From assembly GCA_025060595.1 (NCBI GenBank), contig JANXBX010000004.1, positions 132,827-196,826 on the forward strand: 64,000 nt of DNA, in the 5' to 3' direction. The first letter of the stretch is position 1; every line of letters starts with the position of its first letter. Position numbers and translations under genes: made by a program. This document shows positions 23,489 through 32,574 of the stretch, one piece after another. The notes below the pieces were generated by a model. The model ran no database searches, had not been told where the DNA came from, and saw only the letters and a list, made by a program, of their open reading frames with translations. This DNA is from Synergistota bacterium (GTDB lineage: Bacteria > Synergistota > GBS-1).

Positions 23489-25323
23489 GAAATTCCCTCC
23501 TTAGTTTTAGGTTTTAGAACATATATAAATGATACTATAAGCAAACCTACTAAATCAGTAAATAACCCTTCCTTGATCAATAACATTCCCGCCCCAAAAA
23601 GAAGAAATCTTTGCCATAACTTAAGATCACCTTTAAAATAACCAACTATACTTGCAGCGATAGCTAAAACCCCTATTATGGAAAAAACAATAGAAAACAA
23701 AATATTAAACAACGTACCTTCTAAAAGCAAAGTCGAACCATAAACAAACATAAAGGGTAACACAAAGCTAACCAAACCATATTTAAAAGCTGTCCAACCC
23801 ACTTTATTTAAGTCTGCCTTCGCAATACTGGCAGCAACATATGAAGCTAAGGCAACTGGCGGAGTTATGGTTGATATACATCCAAAGAAAAACACAAACA
23901 TATGAGCAGCCAATAATGAAACTCCCATCTTCACAAGGGTCGGAGCTACAACTGAAGCAAGTATAAGGTAAGCAGCAGTTGTAGGAAGCCCCATCCCTAA
24001 GATTATGGAAAATACCATAGTCCAAATAAGAGCTAATAACTTATTACCCCATGAAAAAACAAAAATCAGAGAAGAAACTCTTACTCCCAAACCAGTTAAA
24101 GATAAGACCCCTACTATAATACCAGAAGCTGCACATGCAATTGCTATCGGTACAGTATCTCGTGCTCCCTTCTCCAAAGCATTTAAAATCTTGAAAACAA
24201 GATCTTTATCTACCTTATGTTTTGAAACTATATGAACAATGAGAAGAGACAAAATAGAATAATATGCAGCTTTGAATGGAGAAAAGCCTATCACAAGCAT
24301 ATAAGTTAGAACGACTATAGGTATAATAAAATACCATCCTTCCTTCATCACTCTATAAAAGGAAACTTCCTCTTTCTCATGTACTTTGAACCTTATTCTC
24401 TTGGCCTCCAAATGAACTATGATAAATATCGAAAGAAAATACAAAATAGCAGGTAAAACAGCAGCTCTCATGATATGAACATAAGGTTTACCTATAATTT
24501 CAGCCATGATAAAGGCAGCAGCTCCCATTATAGGAGGCATTATTTGTCCTCCTGTTGCTGCTACCGCAGATATAGCACCAGCCTTCACAGGTTCATAGCC
24601 TTCCCTTATCATCATAGGAATAGTTAAGCTTCCTGTTATAGCCACATTCCCAGCTGCAGATCCAGAAATCATACCTACCAAAGCGCTAAAAATAATTGAC
24701 GTTTTCGCAGCAGCCGCAGTAACGTTTTTAGTAATGGACAGCGCAAACTTATAAAGAAATTCGCTTGCCCCAAACTCGCTTAGAAAAGCTCCATATATGC
24801 AAAATAGTATAATATAGGTTGAAGATACCCCTATTGGTATCCCAAACAATCCCTCGGTTGAAGTAAATAAAAAGGCTGTAACTCTGCTTAAAGTGTAACC
24901 TTTACCTTTTAAAATAGACGGAAGATATGGAGCTATAAAAGGATAAACTAAAAATAGTCCACTTATTATAGCTAAAGCAAAACCTGTTGCCCTGCGCGTA
25001 GCTTCTAATACTAAAAAAATTGCCAGAATCCCCACCAAGATATCAAGTTTAGTAGTAACTCCTCCACTTGATGTTATACTTTCCCACCTCACCAAGATAT
25101 AAACCCCGCTTATTAAAGCTAAGACTGCCTCTAGGGATCTAATAAAGCGATTTAGCTTACTCCATTGCTGAGATCTTTCAAGGAAACTCCAAAAACATAT
25201 AAACAACATCATCATCAGATGAAATGTCCTAATTGTCATTGCAGAAAACGAAACAATTCCAGACACATTTACTAGATGAATAAGGGAAGTTAAAATAGCT
25301 GCTACAAAAATTATCTTTTTCAT
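23485..25323 (-). CDS. TRAP transporter permease, fused 4TM/12TM subunits (TAXI type)
   Basis: Integral membrane protein of 612 residues with about 17-18 helices. The N-terminal DctQ-like helices are fused to the large DctM-like subunit, which is characteristic of TAXI-TRAP systems. Signatures include SGSAAGNVAITGSLTIPMM, ATGGQIMPPIMGAAAFIMAE and GLPTTAAYLILASVVAPTL, plus TPPVALASYVAASIA. It uses ion gradients to import an organic anion delivered by the TAXI binding protein. It lies between the DUF6282 gene (11 bases) and the condensing enzyme (4-base overlap). Confidence 0.93.
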   Translation of the reverse strand: MKKIIFVAAILTSLIHLVNVSGIVSFSAMTIRTFHLMMMLFICFWSFLERSQQWSKLNRFIRSLEAVLALISGVYILVRWESITSSGGVTTKLDILVGILAIFLVLEATRRATGFALAIISGLFLVYPFIAPYLPSILKGKGYTLSRVTAFLFTSTEGLFGIPIGVSSTYIILFCIYGAFLSEFGASEFLYKFALSITKNVTAAAAKTSIIFSALVGMISGSAAGNVAITGSLTIPMMIREGYEPVKAGAISAVAATGGQIMPPIMGAAAFIMAEIIGKPYVHIMRAAVLPAILYFLSIFIIVHLEAKRIRFKVHEKEEVSFYRVMKEGWYFIIPIVVLTYMLVIGFSPFKAAYYSILSLLIVHIVSKHKVDKDLVFKILNALEKGARDTVPIAIACAASGIIVGVLSLTGLGVRVSSLIFVFSWGNKLLALIWTMVFSIILGMGLPTTAAYLILASVVAPTLVKMGVSLLAAHMFVFFFGCISTITPPVALASYVAASIAKADLNKVGWTAFKYGLVSFVLPFMFVYGSTLLLEGTLFNILFSIVFSIIGVLAIAASIVGYFKGDLKLWQRFLLFGAGMLLIKEGLFTDLVGLLIVSFIYVLKPKTKEGIS

Positions 25324-25334
25324 TTAAAACCCCT

Positions 25335-26216
25335 CTAAAGACTAAGCAACTTTGATGGATTATCTTTTGTCATCATATCTAACTCCTTCTGGGTAACACC
25401 ATACCTTAGAAGAAGATAACAATACGCTCTCAACCCTTCCACAGGAGATGGGCTGTACACTTGACCATAGTCTGTGATTAAAATGCAATTCTGTGCTCCA
25501 ACTTCCTTTATTATTTTTACTATTTCACTGGGATCCTGTTTACCATTATAAGAGGAACAAACACCGTAAGAGAGCGTTAAGGTAGCCCCGAGAGAAACGA
25601 GTTCCCTTAAAACATCCAAGGTAAAGTCTTCCGTCCAAGCATTAGGATGTGTTATCTCAAGCTTGCTATAGCCTATGGCTTTGCTCTCTTTAGCCAAAGC
25701 AAGACACTCTTGAGGGGATACATGTCCTGACGCTAAGATAGCATCATATTCCTTACAAGCTCTTAGGATCTCGTGAACCTCCTCCTTTAATTTCCCTCTA
25801 TCATCTAATATGGATATCGGCTCTATCTTTTTACCGAAAGAAGAAGTGTTAACATATGCTTTTATCCAGTGTCCCCTCTCAGCTTTCCTGATACCATATT
25901 CTGCATCAGTGGTAGGCAACCAGATTACCTTTCCACCAGACTTAAGAGTAGCTATAACAGTTCTTACATTTAACCCTCCCGTAGGGCCATTTAACGCTAT
26001 GCCTCCAAACACTTTAACCTTCAATCCAAGCTGATTTGCAACATGGGCATCTCCTACCGTAGAAGCTAAATGCTTTTTAACAACTATGGCTTTCATTCCC
26101 CTAGAATCCGCCTCTTTTGCAAGCCTAAGGCTATCTCCATAACGAGGAACATAATCAGGCCCTACATGAATATGGAGATCGATCATCCCTTCTAAAATTC
26201 CATCATCTACAAACAT
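25335..26216 (-). CDS. DUF6282-family, amidohydrolase-like protein
   Basis: Protein of 293 residues resembling the PHP/amidohydrolase TIM-barrel group. Motifs are GMIDLHIHVGPD at the N terminus (His-x-His metal site), VVKKH, ILASGHVSPQE, EITHPNAW and LITDYGQ near the end. These supply the usual His and Asp metal ligands, so hydrolysis of a cyclic amide, lactone or similar bond is inferred. It lies between the binding protein (12 bases) and permease genes, so it probably opens or processes the imported substrate. No experimentally characterised homologue is known to me. Confidence 0.75.
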   Translation of the reverse strand: MFVDDGILEGMIDLHIHVGPDYVPRYGDSLRLAKEADSRGMKAIVVKKHLASTVGDAHVANQLGLKVKVFGGIALNGPTGGLNVRTVIATLKSGGKVIWLPTTDAEYGIRKAERGHWIKAYVNTSSFGKKIEPISILDDRGKLKEEVHEILRACKEYDAILASGHVSPQECLALAKESKAIGYSKLEITHPNAWTEDFTLDVLRELVSLGATLTLSYGVCSSYNGKQDPSEIVKIIKEVGAQNCILITDYGQVYSPSPVEGLRAYCYLLLRYGVTQKELDMMTKDNPSKLLSL

Positions 26217-26228
26217 CTGTCTCCCCCC

Positions 26229-27185
26229 CTATTTTCTAGATCTTTCATCGAAGTACCTTTTAGCTCCAGGATGGAGAGGGATTGGCACCTTAGAAGCCTC
26301 CTCTAAATCTATCTGTTTGGCAATGGCATTCATATTTCTAAGCTCTTCCAAGTTATCAAAAATAGCCTTTGTTATTTGATATACTAGGATCTCATCTACA
26401 TCAGATCTTACTATAAGAACGTTTCTTATCCCTATAGCAACAGCATCTTTCTCAAGCTTATAAACATCCTTAGGAACAACTATCTTTGAATAGTAAGGAT
26501 GCTTCTTCATAATGTTGGCCATTTTATCATCCTCAATGTTTATAAATTTTATTCTCTTATTAGCAGTTAACTCTAAAACAGCAGAGGCAGGATAACCAGA
26601 CAAAGCCAATGCTATATCAACATTTCCATCAGCTAAATTCATAAAACCGTCACTATACGAAAGATAACTCGGCAATATATCTTTAATACTAAGACCATAC
26701 TCTTCAAGAACAACCTCTAAAACAGGAATAGTTCCACCCCCAGCTGGTCCAACGGCAATCCTTTTACCTTTAAAGTCAGAAACAGCGTTTATAGGAGAAT
26801 TTCCCAACGTTATAATGTGAAAAACACTCGGATGAAGCGAAGCTACAGCACTTATCTTAAGTTTGTCCTTATAAGGAGGCATACCCATAACACCAAAGTA
26901 AGCTAAATTGGCATTAGTAAGACCAAATTCTACATCTCCCTGAGAAACCAACCTGGGATTTTCAACCGATCCCCCTGTTACCTCTGCAACCATCTCTACA
27001 TCCTTAACATACTTATTAACTATATTAGCAATACTCTGTCCCAAAGAAAAATAAGCTCCTCCAACGCTTGCTGTTCCGATACTGATATACTTTTTGCTCC
27101 CACTTGCAGCTACAGCTTTACCTAAAGAAAAAGAAATAATTAACGCTAGCACCATTAAAATCCCTGCCAACCTTTTGCCCCCCAT
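26229..27185 (-). CDS. TAXI-family TRAP transporter solute-binding protein
   Basis: Periplasmic or surface binding protein of 318 residues with an N-terminal signal peptide (about 1-27). The TAXI signature ISIGTASVGGAYFSLGQSIANIVNKY begins at about residue 35; VAEVTGGSVENPRLVSQGDVEFGLTN and FKGKRIAVGPAGGGT follow. It delivers the substrate to the fused permease. The ligand is unknown; TAXI proteins bind glutamate, oxoglutarate or other organic acids. It is transcribed directly after the GntR gene (30-base gap). Confidence 0.93.
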   Translation of the reverse strand: MGGKRLAGILMVLALIISFSLGKAVAASGSKKYISIGTASVGGAYFSLGQSIANIVNKYVKDVEMVAEVTGGSVENPRLVSQGDVEFGLTNANLAYFGVMGMPPYKDKLKISAVASLHPSVFHIITLGNSPINAVSDFKGKRIAVGPAGGGTIPVLEVVLEEYGLSIKDILPSYLSYSDGFMNLADGNVDIALALSGYPASAVLELTANKRIKFINIEDDKMANIMKKHPYYSKIVVPKDVYKLEKDAVAIGIRNVLIVRSDVDEILVYQITKAIFDNLEELRNMNAIAKQIDLEEASKVPIPLHPGAKRYFDERSRK

Positions 27186-27215
27186 GCTCTTCCCCTCCTT
27201 TAAAACAGAAAAATT

Positions 27216-27872
27216 TTATTTAAACTTAGACTCCTTCAAGGCCTTTATAAAACTTTCTGCAGCCCTTTTACGATGCTCCCTTATAAAAGTCTCCAATTCT
27301 TCCTTTTTCTTATTTTTTATTAACTCGACGATCTTTTCATGCTCCAACAAAGACTCCTCCCCCCTATCTGGAGAAAGCATAAATACTGCACGAGTCCTTT
27401 CCCACCTATTCCAAAGCTCCATAATCAATTCATAAAGCTTTTTATAAGGATTTAACGAACATATATAAGCATGAAATTCCTTATTAAGGTTTCCGTATCT
27501 TACATAATCTTTGTTCTCCAGGGCTTTACGCATCTCCCCTAAAAGCTCCTCTAATCTCTTAAAATCCTTTTCAGTAAAGCGATCAACACCTTCTCTCGCA
27601 GCAAATCCCTCAAGCACTCCTCTTATGATATAGGACTCCATGATGTCAACATCTTCGACCCCTCTAACTACTGGACCTACATGTGAACGAATTTCAACTA
27701 ATCCTTCTCTTTCAAGAATCCTTAAGGCTTCCCTAATTGGAGTTTCACTGACCCCTAATTCCTGAGCGATCTTCCCAATTACTAAACGTTCTCCTGGCTT
27801 GTAAACACCGCTTACGATATTCTCTCTAAGCTTTTCATAAACAGCTTCTACCTTAGTTTTATAAACTATCAC
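27216..27872 (-). CDS. GntR-family transcriptional regulator (FadR/FCD subfamily)
   Basis: Protein of 218 residues with an N-terminal winged HTH (about 5-72, ERLVIGKIAQELGVSETPIREALRILEREGLV) and a C-terminal FCD effector domain (about 78-208) with the metal-ligand-type pattern EFHAYI and EHEKIVELI. It is the first gene of the TAXI-TRAP operon and probably controls it in response to the imported acid. An imperfect 20-base palindrome covers its own -10 box, indicating autoregulation. The start is GTG at 27872 behind AGGTGG. Confidence 0.9.
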   Translation of the reverse strand: MIVYKTKVEAVYEKLRENIVSGVYKPGERLVIGKIAQELGVSETPIREALRILEREGLVEIRSHVGPVVRGVEDVDIMESYIIRGVLEGFAAREGVDRFTEKDFKRLEELLGEMRKALENKDYVRYGNLNKEFHAYICSLNPYKKLYELIMELWNRWERTRAVFMLSPDRGEESLLEHEKIVELIKNKKKEELETFIREHRKRAAESFIKALKESKFK

Positions 27873-27890
27873 ACCTTCTCACCACCTATC

Positions 27891-27923
27891 ATATAGTATA
27901 TATCCTATATAAAATCTAGTCAA
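27891..27923 (-). promoter_or_regulatory. Promoter and probable GntR operator of the TAXI-TRAP operon
   Basis: On the minus strand, TTGACT (27923-27918) and TATACT (27900-27895) are separated by 17 bases. The palindrome ATATAG-T-ATATAT-C-CTATAT (27891-27910) differs from perfect symmetry only at the single bases flanking its centre and covers the -10 box. This is the expected position for a repressor operator. Confidence 0.7.
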
Positions 27924-27938
27924 GCGAAAAACTTAAAA

Positions 27939-27967
27939 TTGAACATGAAGATAAAGTGTGATATAAT
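27939..27967 (+). promoter_or_regulatory. Promoter of the thi operon
   Basis: TTGAAC (27939-27944) and TATAAT (27962-27967) with a 17-base spacer, about 30 bases before the TPP aptamer. It diverges from the GntR promoter, whose -35 box is only 15 bases away. Confidence 0.75.
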
Positions 27968-27997
27968 GTTAATCGAAGACGAAAACTATAATAGGTT

Positions 27998-28097
27998 ACT
28001 CCGTGGGGGAGCTCCTACTAAGGGGCTGAGAGGAGGACGTAAAGTCCTCGACCCCTTGAACCTGATCCGGGTAATGCCGGCGGAGGGAAACGGAAGT
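27998..28097 (+). promoter_or_regulatory. TPP riboswitch aptamer (THI element)
   Basis: The conserved THI-box blocks are all present: GGGGGAGCTCCT, AAGGGGCTGAGAGGAGG, then ACCCCTTGAACCTGATCCGG and GTAATGCCGGCGGAGGGAAAC. The outer stem P1 pairs CCGT near 28001 with ACGG near 28090. It binds thiamine diphosphate and switches the downstream thi4-thiC genes off. Confidence 0.97.
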
Positions 28098-28112
28098 TAA
28101 ATCTTAGAAAAA

Positions 28113-28148
28113 ATCCCTCCGCCTGTATGGCGGAGGGATAAATTTTTT
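28113..28148 (+). terminator. Intrinsic terminator (expression platform) of the TPP riboswitch
   Basis: Perfect 11-bp hairpin ATCCCTCCGCC/GGCGGAGGGAT (28113-28123, 28129-28139) with loop TGTAT, then six Ts (28143-28148). The 5' arm can instead pair with GGCGGAGGG inside the aptamer (28079-28087), which is identical to the terminator 3' arm. The same CCCTCC could also mask the ribosome binding site AAGGAGGGG at 28149. Confidence 0.85.
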
Positions 28149-28163
28149 AAGGAGGGGAAAAAA

Positions 28164-28916
28164 ATGAGAGACATAATCATATCAAAAGCTATTTTAGAGA
28201 GTTTTTTTAAGAAGCTTGTAAGTTCCTTAGAGCTGGATGTAGCTATAGTGGGAGCAGGTCCAAGCGGTCTAGTAGCATCTTATGAACTTGCTAAGAAAAA
28301 TTTTAAAGTAGCAATATTCGAGGAAAGAAATACACCAGGAGGAGGAATTTGGGGAGGAGGAATAATGTTTAATGAAGTAGTTTTAGAAAGAGAACTTGAG
28401 AGTTTCCTAAAAGAGCTTGACGTAAAATATAAGATTATCGAAGATCATATAGTAGTAGACTCTTGTCATTTTGCATCTGCCCTAATATACCATACAACTA
28501 AAGCCGGAGCTCTTCTATTTAACAACGTAAGCGTTGAGGACGTAGCTATGAAAGATGGTAAAATCTGCGGAGTAGTAGTCAACTGGGGACCAGTTAAAAA
28601 ATTAGGGCTTCATGTAGACCCTATAACTATTAAAGCTTCCTATGTTGTAGATGGAACAGGACACCCAGCAAACGTTGTATCTCTCCTTGTAAAGCGAGGG
28701 CTTATGGAAAAGAAAACCGAATTCCCAATGAACGCAGATGAAGCTGAAAAGTTTGTCGTTGAAAAAACCGGTGAGGTTTTTCCAGGACTCTTAGTTTCAG
28801 GAATGGCTGTGTGTGAAGTCTATGGAGGACCTAGAATGGGACCAATATTTGGAGGTATGATTTTATCCGGAAAGAGAATAGCAGAAATAATAAGCGAAAG
28901 GGTGTCCAGGAAATGA
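28164..28916 (+). CDS. thi4: Sulfide-dependent adenosine diphosphate thiazole synthase (Thi4 family)
   Basis: Makes the thiazole moiety of thiamine from NAD and glycine. The 250-residue protein has an N-terminal Rossmann FAD/NAD fold ([11 protein letters not shown] at about 27-37), [12 protein letters not shown], and [11 protein letters not shown] at the C terminus. Where eukaryotic suicide enzymes have the sacrificed cysteine, this has His150 in LHVDP, as in archaeal enzymes that use free sulfide catalytically. A multi-turnover, sulfide-using, anaerobic enzyme is inferred. It is the first gene under the TPP riboswitch; ATG has AAGGAGGGG upstream. Confidence 0.93.
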   Translation: MRDIIISKAILESFFKKLVSSLELDVAIVGAGPSGLVASYELAKKNFKVAIFEERNTPGGGIWGGGIMFNEVVLERELESFLKELDVKYKIIEDHIVVDSCHFASALIYHTTKAGALLFNNVSVEDVAMKDGKICGVVVNWGPVKKLGLHVDPITIKASYVVDGTGHPANVVSLLVKRGLMEKKTEFPMNADEAEKFVVEKTGEVFPGLLVSGMAVCEVYGGPRMGPIFGGMILSGKRIAEIISERVSRK

Positions 28917-30187
28917 CACAAATGGAAATGGCTAAAAGAGGAATAATATCTGAAGAAATGAAAAGTGTAGCAGAATACGAGGAAGTGGACGTAAAATTAG
29001 TCTGCCAAAAAGTTGCTCAAGGAAAGGCAGTTATACCCAAAAACAAATTACATAAGGTTGAAAAGCCTATGATAGTAGGAGAAAATTTTAGCGTTAAGGT
29101 AAACGCAAATATAGGAACATCAAAGGGATTCTCATCTCTTGAGGAAGAAAAAGAAAAAGCAAAAATAGCTATTGAATACGGAGCAGATGCCTTAATGGTT
29201 CTTTCAACTTGGGGGAATCTAAGAGAGATTAGGAAAGCTATAGTTGAAATCTCTCCCGTACCAGTAGGCTCAGTACCTATTTATGACTCTGCAGTTAAAA
29301 GCTATGAACTTAATAAAAATGTAGTGGACTTCTCTGAAAAAGACTTTTTAGACATGGTAATTACTCACGCTGAAGATGGAATAGACTTTATGACTATACA
29401 TGTTGGCATTACAAAGAGATTATTGGAGTATATAAAAAAGTCCAAGAGGATCTTGAAAATAGTAAGTAGAGGGGGAAGCATAATAGCTGGTTGGATGATA
29501 AAGAACAACAAAGAAAACCCCTTTTACAAACACTTTGATGAGCTTTTAGATATAGCTAAAGAATATGATATCACCCTGAGTTTAGGAGATGGGATGCGTC
29601 CAGGAGCAATAGTAGATGCAAGTGACTCTCAACAATTTGAAGAACTTTTCACCCTTGGAGAGCTTGTAGACGAAGCAAGAAAAAAGGGAGTCCAAGTAAT
29701 GATAGAAGGACCAGGTCATATACCCCTGAATGAAGTAGAAATGAACGTTAGACTAATGAAAAAAGTTGGGAAAGAAGCTCCTATCTTTCTTCTTGGTCCT
29801 CTTCCAACAGATAGAGCCATGGGTTACGACCATATAGCCTGTGCCATAGGTGGAGCATTAGCTGGATATTTTGGAGCAGATTTTCTATGCTATGTTACTC
29901 CGGCTGAACACATCTCTTTACCAACTGTTGAAGACGTAAAGGAGGGAGTAATAGCCTCAAAGATAGCAGCAACAATTGCAGATGTCGCTAGAAGAAATCC
30001 AAAAGCATTAGAATTAGAGAGAGAAATGGCCTTAGCGAGAAAACACTTCGACTGGGAAAAGATGTTCAAACTCGCATTAGCTGGAAACGTAGCAAAAGAA
30101 AAACACTTTAAACGTCCTTATGATGACAAGGGATGTTCTATGTGCGGCCCATTTTGTGCTATCAAAATAGCTGAAGAATACATATGA
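28913..30187 (+). CDS. thiC: Phosphomethylpyrimidine synthase ThiC
   Basis: Radical-SAM enzyme that rearranges aminoimidazole ribotide into the thiamine pyrimidine HMP-P. The 424 residues include [28 protein letters not shown] and the C-terminal unusual cluster motif CSMCGPFC. It is the short (anaerobe/archaeal) version without the long N-terminal domain. The ATG overlaps the thi4 stop by 4 bases (ATGA), so both thiamine halves are made from one riboswitch-controlled message. Confidence 0.96.
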   Translation: MTQMEMAKRGIISEEMKSVAEYEEVDVKLVCQKVAQGKAVIPKNKLHKVEKPMIVGENFSVKVNANIGTSKGFSSLEEEKEKAKIAIEYGADALMVLSTWGNLREIRKAIVEISPVPVGSVPIYDSAVKSYELNKNVVDFSEKDFLDMVITHAEDGIDFMTIHVGITKRLLEYIKKSKRILKIVSRGGSIIAGWMIKNNKENPFYKHFDELLDIAKEYDITLSLGDGMRPGAIVDASDSQQFEELFTLGELVDEARKKGVQVMIEGPGHIPLNEVEMNVRLMKKVGKEAPIFLLGPLPTDRAMGYDHIACAIGGALAGYFGADFLCYVTPAEHISLPTVEDVKEGVIASKIAATIADVARRNPKALELEREMALARKHFDWEKMFKLALAGNVAKEKHFKRPYDDKGCSMCGPFCAIKIAEEYI

Positions 30188-30199
30188 TAAAATTTAATT

Positions 30200-31120
30200 A
30201 TGGGGCTAAATCAATGGCTTTTAAATAAACTTCTATCAAAGGAAAAACAAGAACGAAAATCTATAGGATACCTTGAAGGATGGATTAGCATAATAGGGAA
30301 TACAATCTTATTTTTATTTAAGTTAATAGCGGGTATGTATCTAAACAGTATATCTTTGATAGCGGACGCTTTTCATTCTCTTTCCGACGTTTTAACATCC
30401 GGAATAGTAATCTTAGGCTTCAAACTAGGGGATAAACCCGCAGATGAGAAACATCCTTTTGGTCATGGAAGAATAGAACAAATATCTGCAATTTTTATAG
30501 CCTTTATACTAATCATAGTAGCATACGACTTAGGAAAGAGCTCCCTTAACAGAATCTTACATCCACAAAAAACCGAATTTAATACATACGTGCTTTTAAT
30601 ATTAATCCTTGCAGCCATCTTTAAAGAGTGGATGGCTAGATTTTCCACATACCTTGGGAAAGAGATAAACTCCACAGCTTTAATTGCAGACGCTTGGCAT
30701 CATAGAAGCGACGCTATAGCTACGCTTTTAGTAGCTATAGGTTTAATAATGGCAAAGCTAAGCTTCCTTAAAATAGACGGCATAATAGGATTAATAGTCT
30801 CCATACTCATAGGTTGGATTGGGATAGACATAGTTAAAAGCTCATCAAGCTTTCTTATTGGAGAAACACCTGATAAGAAACTACTAGAGCTTGTGAAGAT
30901 AGCAACCTCTTCTACTCCAGGAGTAATAGACTACCATGACGTTTCAGTCCACGATTATTCAAGTAACAAGGTTATAACCCTTCATATAGAAGTAGATAGA
31001 AATATAACTATAAAGGAAGCCCATGATATAGCACTAAAGATACAACGCATTATACAAAATGGAATTAAAGAAGCAAAAGTTATAATACATATTGATCCTC
31101 TAGGAGAAAAAGAAGATTAA
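30200..31120 (+). CDS. Cation diffusion facilitator (CDF) transporter
   Basis: Divalent metal exporter of 306 residues with six transmembrane helices (about 28-215) and a C-terminal cytosolic CDF dimerisation domain (about 220-306). Metal-site motifs are SLIADAFHSLSDVL (helix 2) and LIADAWHHRSDAIAT (helix 5), with HPFGHGRIEQI between helices 2 and 3. The two-aspartate/histidine pattern suits Mn, Fe or Zn. It starts 12 bases after thiC without a clear ribosome binding site and is probably in the riboswitch-controlled transcript; a link to the iron demand of Thi4/ThiC is only speculative. Confidence 0.88.
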   Translation: MGLNQWLLNKLLSKEKQERKSIGYLEGWISIIGNTILFLFKLIAGMYLNSISLIADAFHSLSDVLTSGIVILGFKLGDKPADEKHPFGHGRIEQISAIFIAFILIIVAYDLGKSSLNRILHPQKTEFNTYVLLILILAAIFKEWMARFSTYLGKEINSTALIADAWHHRSDAIATLLVAIGLIMAKLSFLKIDGIIGLIVSILIGWIGIDIVKSSSSFLIGETPDKKLLELVKIATSSTPGVIDYHDVSVHDYSSNKVITLHIEVDRNITIKEAHDIALKIQRIIQNGIKEAKVIIHIDPLGEKED

Positions 31121-31158
31121 ACTAAAAATCTATTAAAGCGGTATTGCCCCTTCCATAC

Positions 31159-32574
31159 TTATCTATCACATCTTTGATCAACCCTTAAGTTTCCCCTTGC
31201 AAGAGAAGCCGATATTGCAGCTAAACAAAGTACAGTAAATACTAAAAAAGAAGTCTTCAAGCTTAAAATAAACGAAAGATATTTATCAGGAGTAATCTGA
31301 ACTCTACCTATATATATGGAAAATATAAGCATAACTATTCCCATACTAAACATCTGACCAAGAAGACGCATAGTGGCTACCATTCCTGATGCTACTCCAT
31401 AAAAGCGCCTTTCAACAGAACCCATTATAGCACTAGTATTGGGGGAGGAAAAAAATGCAAAGCCAAACCCCAGGACTATAAGAGATACTATTATATAGTT
31501 TATAGCTGTGCCCTCCTTTAAAAAACTAAGCAAAAATACTCCCAAAGCTGTAATCCCCATTCCAAAAGATGCTATTATCCTCGGCTCAATTCTGTCAGAA
31601 AGCCTACCCGCAATGGGAGAAAAAAGAGCCATCATGAGAGGCTGAAATATAATTATAGAACCAGCAAAACGAGGATTTAATCCCTTTATGTATTGCAAAT
31701 ACAAACTTAATAAGAAGGTCACAGCAAAGGTTGCACTATAGTGAATTAAAGCAGCTAGGCTTGAAAAGGCAAAAACCCTATTACTTTTAAAAAGGGATAT
31801 ATCAAGTAAAGGATATTTCACTCTACTCTCCCACAGAACAAAAAATATAAAGATTCCACACCCCAAGGCAAGCAAAGCAAATCCAGAAATATCTGGAACT
31901 CGCGAAAAACCACTCATTAAAGATACAATTAAAAAAGCATAAAGCAGGAACCCCATCTTATCGAAGCTCTCATTCTTAGCTTCAGCCCATTCTCCTTTAA
32001 CTTTTCTAAAAGCGAGAAAAGCAGATAGTAAGGTTAAAGCGAAACCAATAAAAAATATACTTCTCCATCCAATGCAATAGGTCAAATACCCTCCAATGAA
32101 AGGGCCTAAAGACATACCGGAGTATGTGGAAGCCACATTTATACCTAAAACTTTACCTCTTTCTCTTGAAGGGAAAACAGAGGTTAAAATCGCTATGTTA
32201 GTAGCAAATATCATAGCTCCTCCTATACCTTGTAAAATACGAAAAACTATAAGAAAATATGGATCTTTGGGCGTACCACATAGGAAAGAGAAAACAGCAT
32301 AAAATAAAAGTCCCATTAAAAAAATTTTTCTTCTACCGTATATATCCGCTATTCTACCAAAAGGAACGGTAAAAACTGCACAAGATATTATGTAAGCAGT
32401 AGCAACCCAGTTTAGTAAAATTGCATCCATTTTAAACTCTCTTCCTATAGTTGGAAGAGCAATATTAATAGAAGAAACCATAAAGGGAATAATAAAGGAA
32501 GTTAAAACAGCAATTAATAAAATAGCTCTCTTATTAACTTGTATTTCCATCGTATATCCACTATTAGAACTCAC
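31159..32574 (-). CDS. MFS drug/metabolite exporter (DHA2-like)
   Basis: Integral membrane transporter of 471 residues with 13-14 predicted helices. Motif A (GRIADIYGRRKIF) lies between helices 2 and 3, and the antiporter motif C (GMSLGPFIGGYLT) in helix 5, both typical of proton-coupled exporters such as EmrB/QacA. The GTG start gives a 4-base GTGA overlap with the methyltransferase/ATP-grasp gene, so the two are translationally coupled. Export of the product of that enzyme is inferred. Confidence 0.88.
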   Translation of the reverse strand: MSSNSGYTMEIQVNKRAILLIAVLTSFIIPFMVSSINIALPTIGREFKMDAILLNWVATAYIISCAVFTVPFGRIADIYGRRKIFLMGLLFYAVFSFLCGTPKDPYFLIVFRILQGIGGAMIFATNIAILTSVFPSRERGKVLGINVASTYSGMSLGPFIGGYLTYCIGWRSIFFIGFALTLLSAFLAFRKVKGEWAEAKNESFDKMGFLLYAFLIVSLMSGFSRVPDISGFALLALGCGIFIFFVLWESRVKYPLLDISLFKSNRVFAFSSLAALIHYSATFAVTFLLSLYLQYIKGLNPRFAGSIIIFQPLMMALFSPIAGRLSDRIEPRIIASFGMGITALGVFLLSFLKEGTAINYIIVSLIVLGFGFAFFSSPNTSAIMGSVERRFYGVASGMVATMRLLGQMFSMGIVMLIFSIYIGRVQITPDKYLSFILSLKTSFLVFTVLCLAAISASLARGNLRVDQRCDR

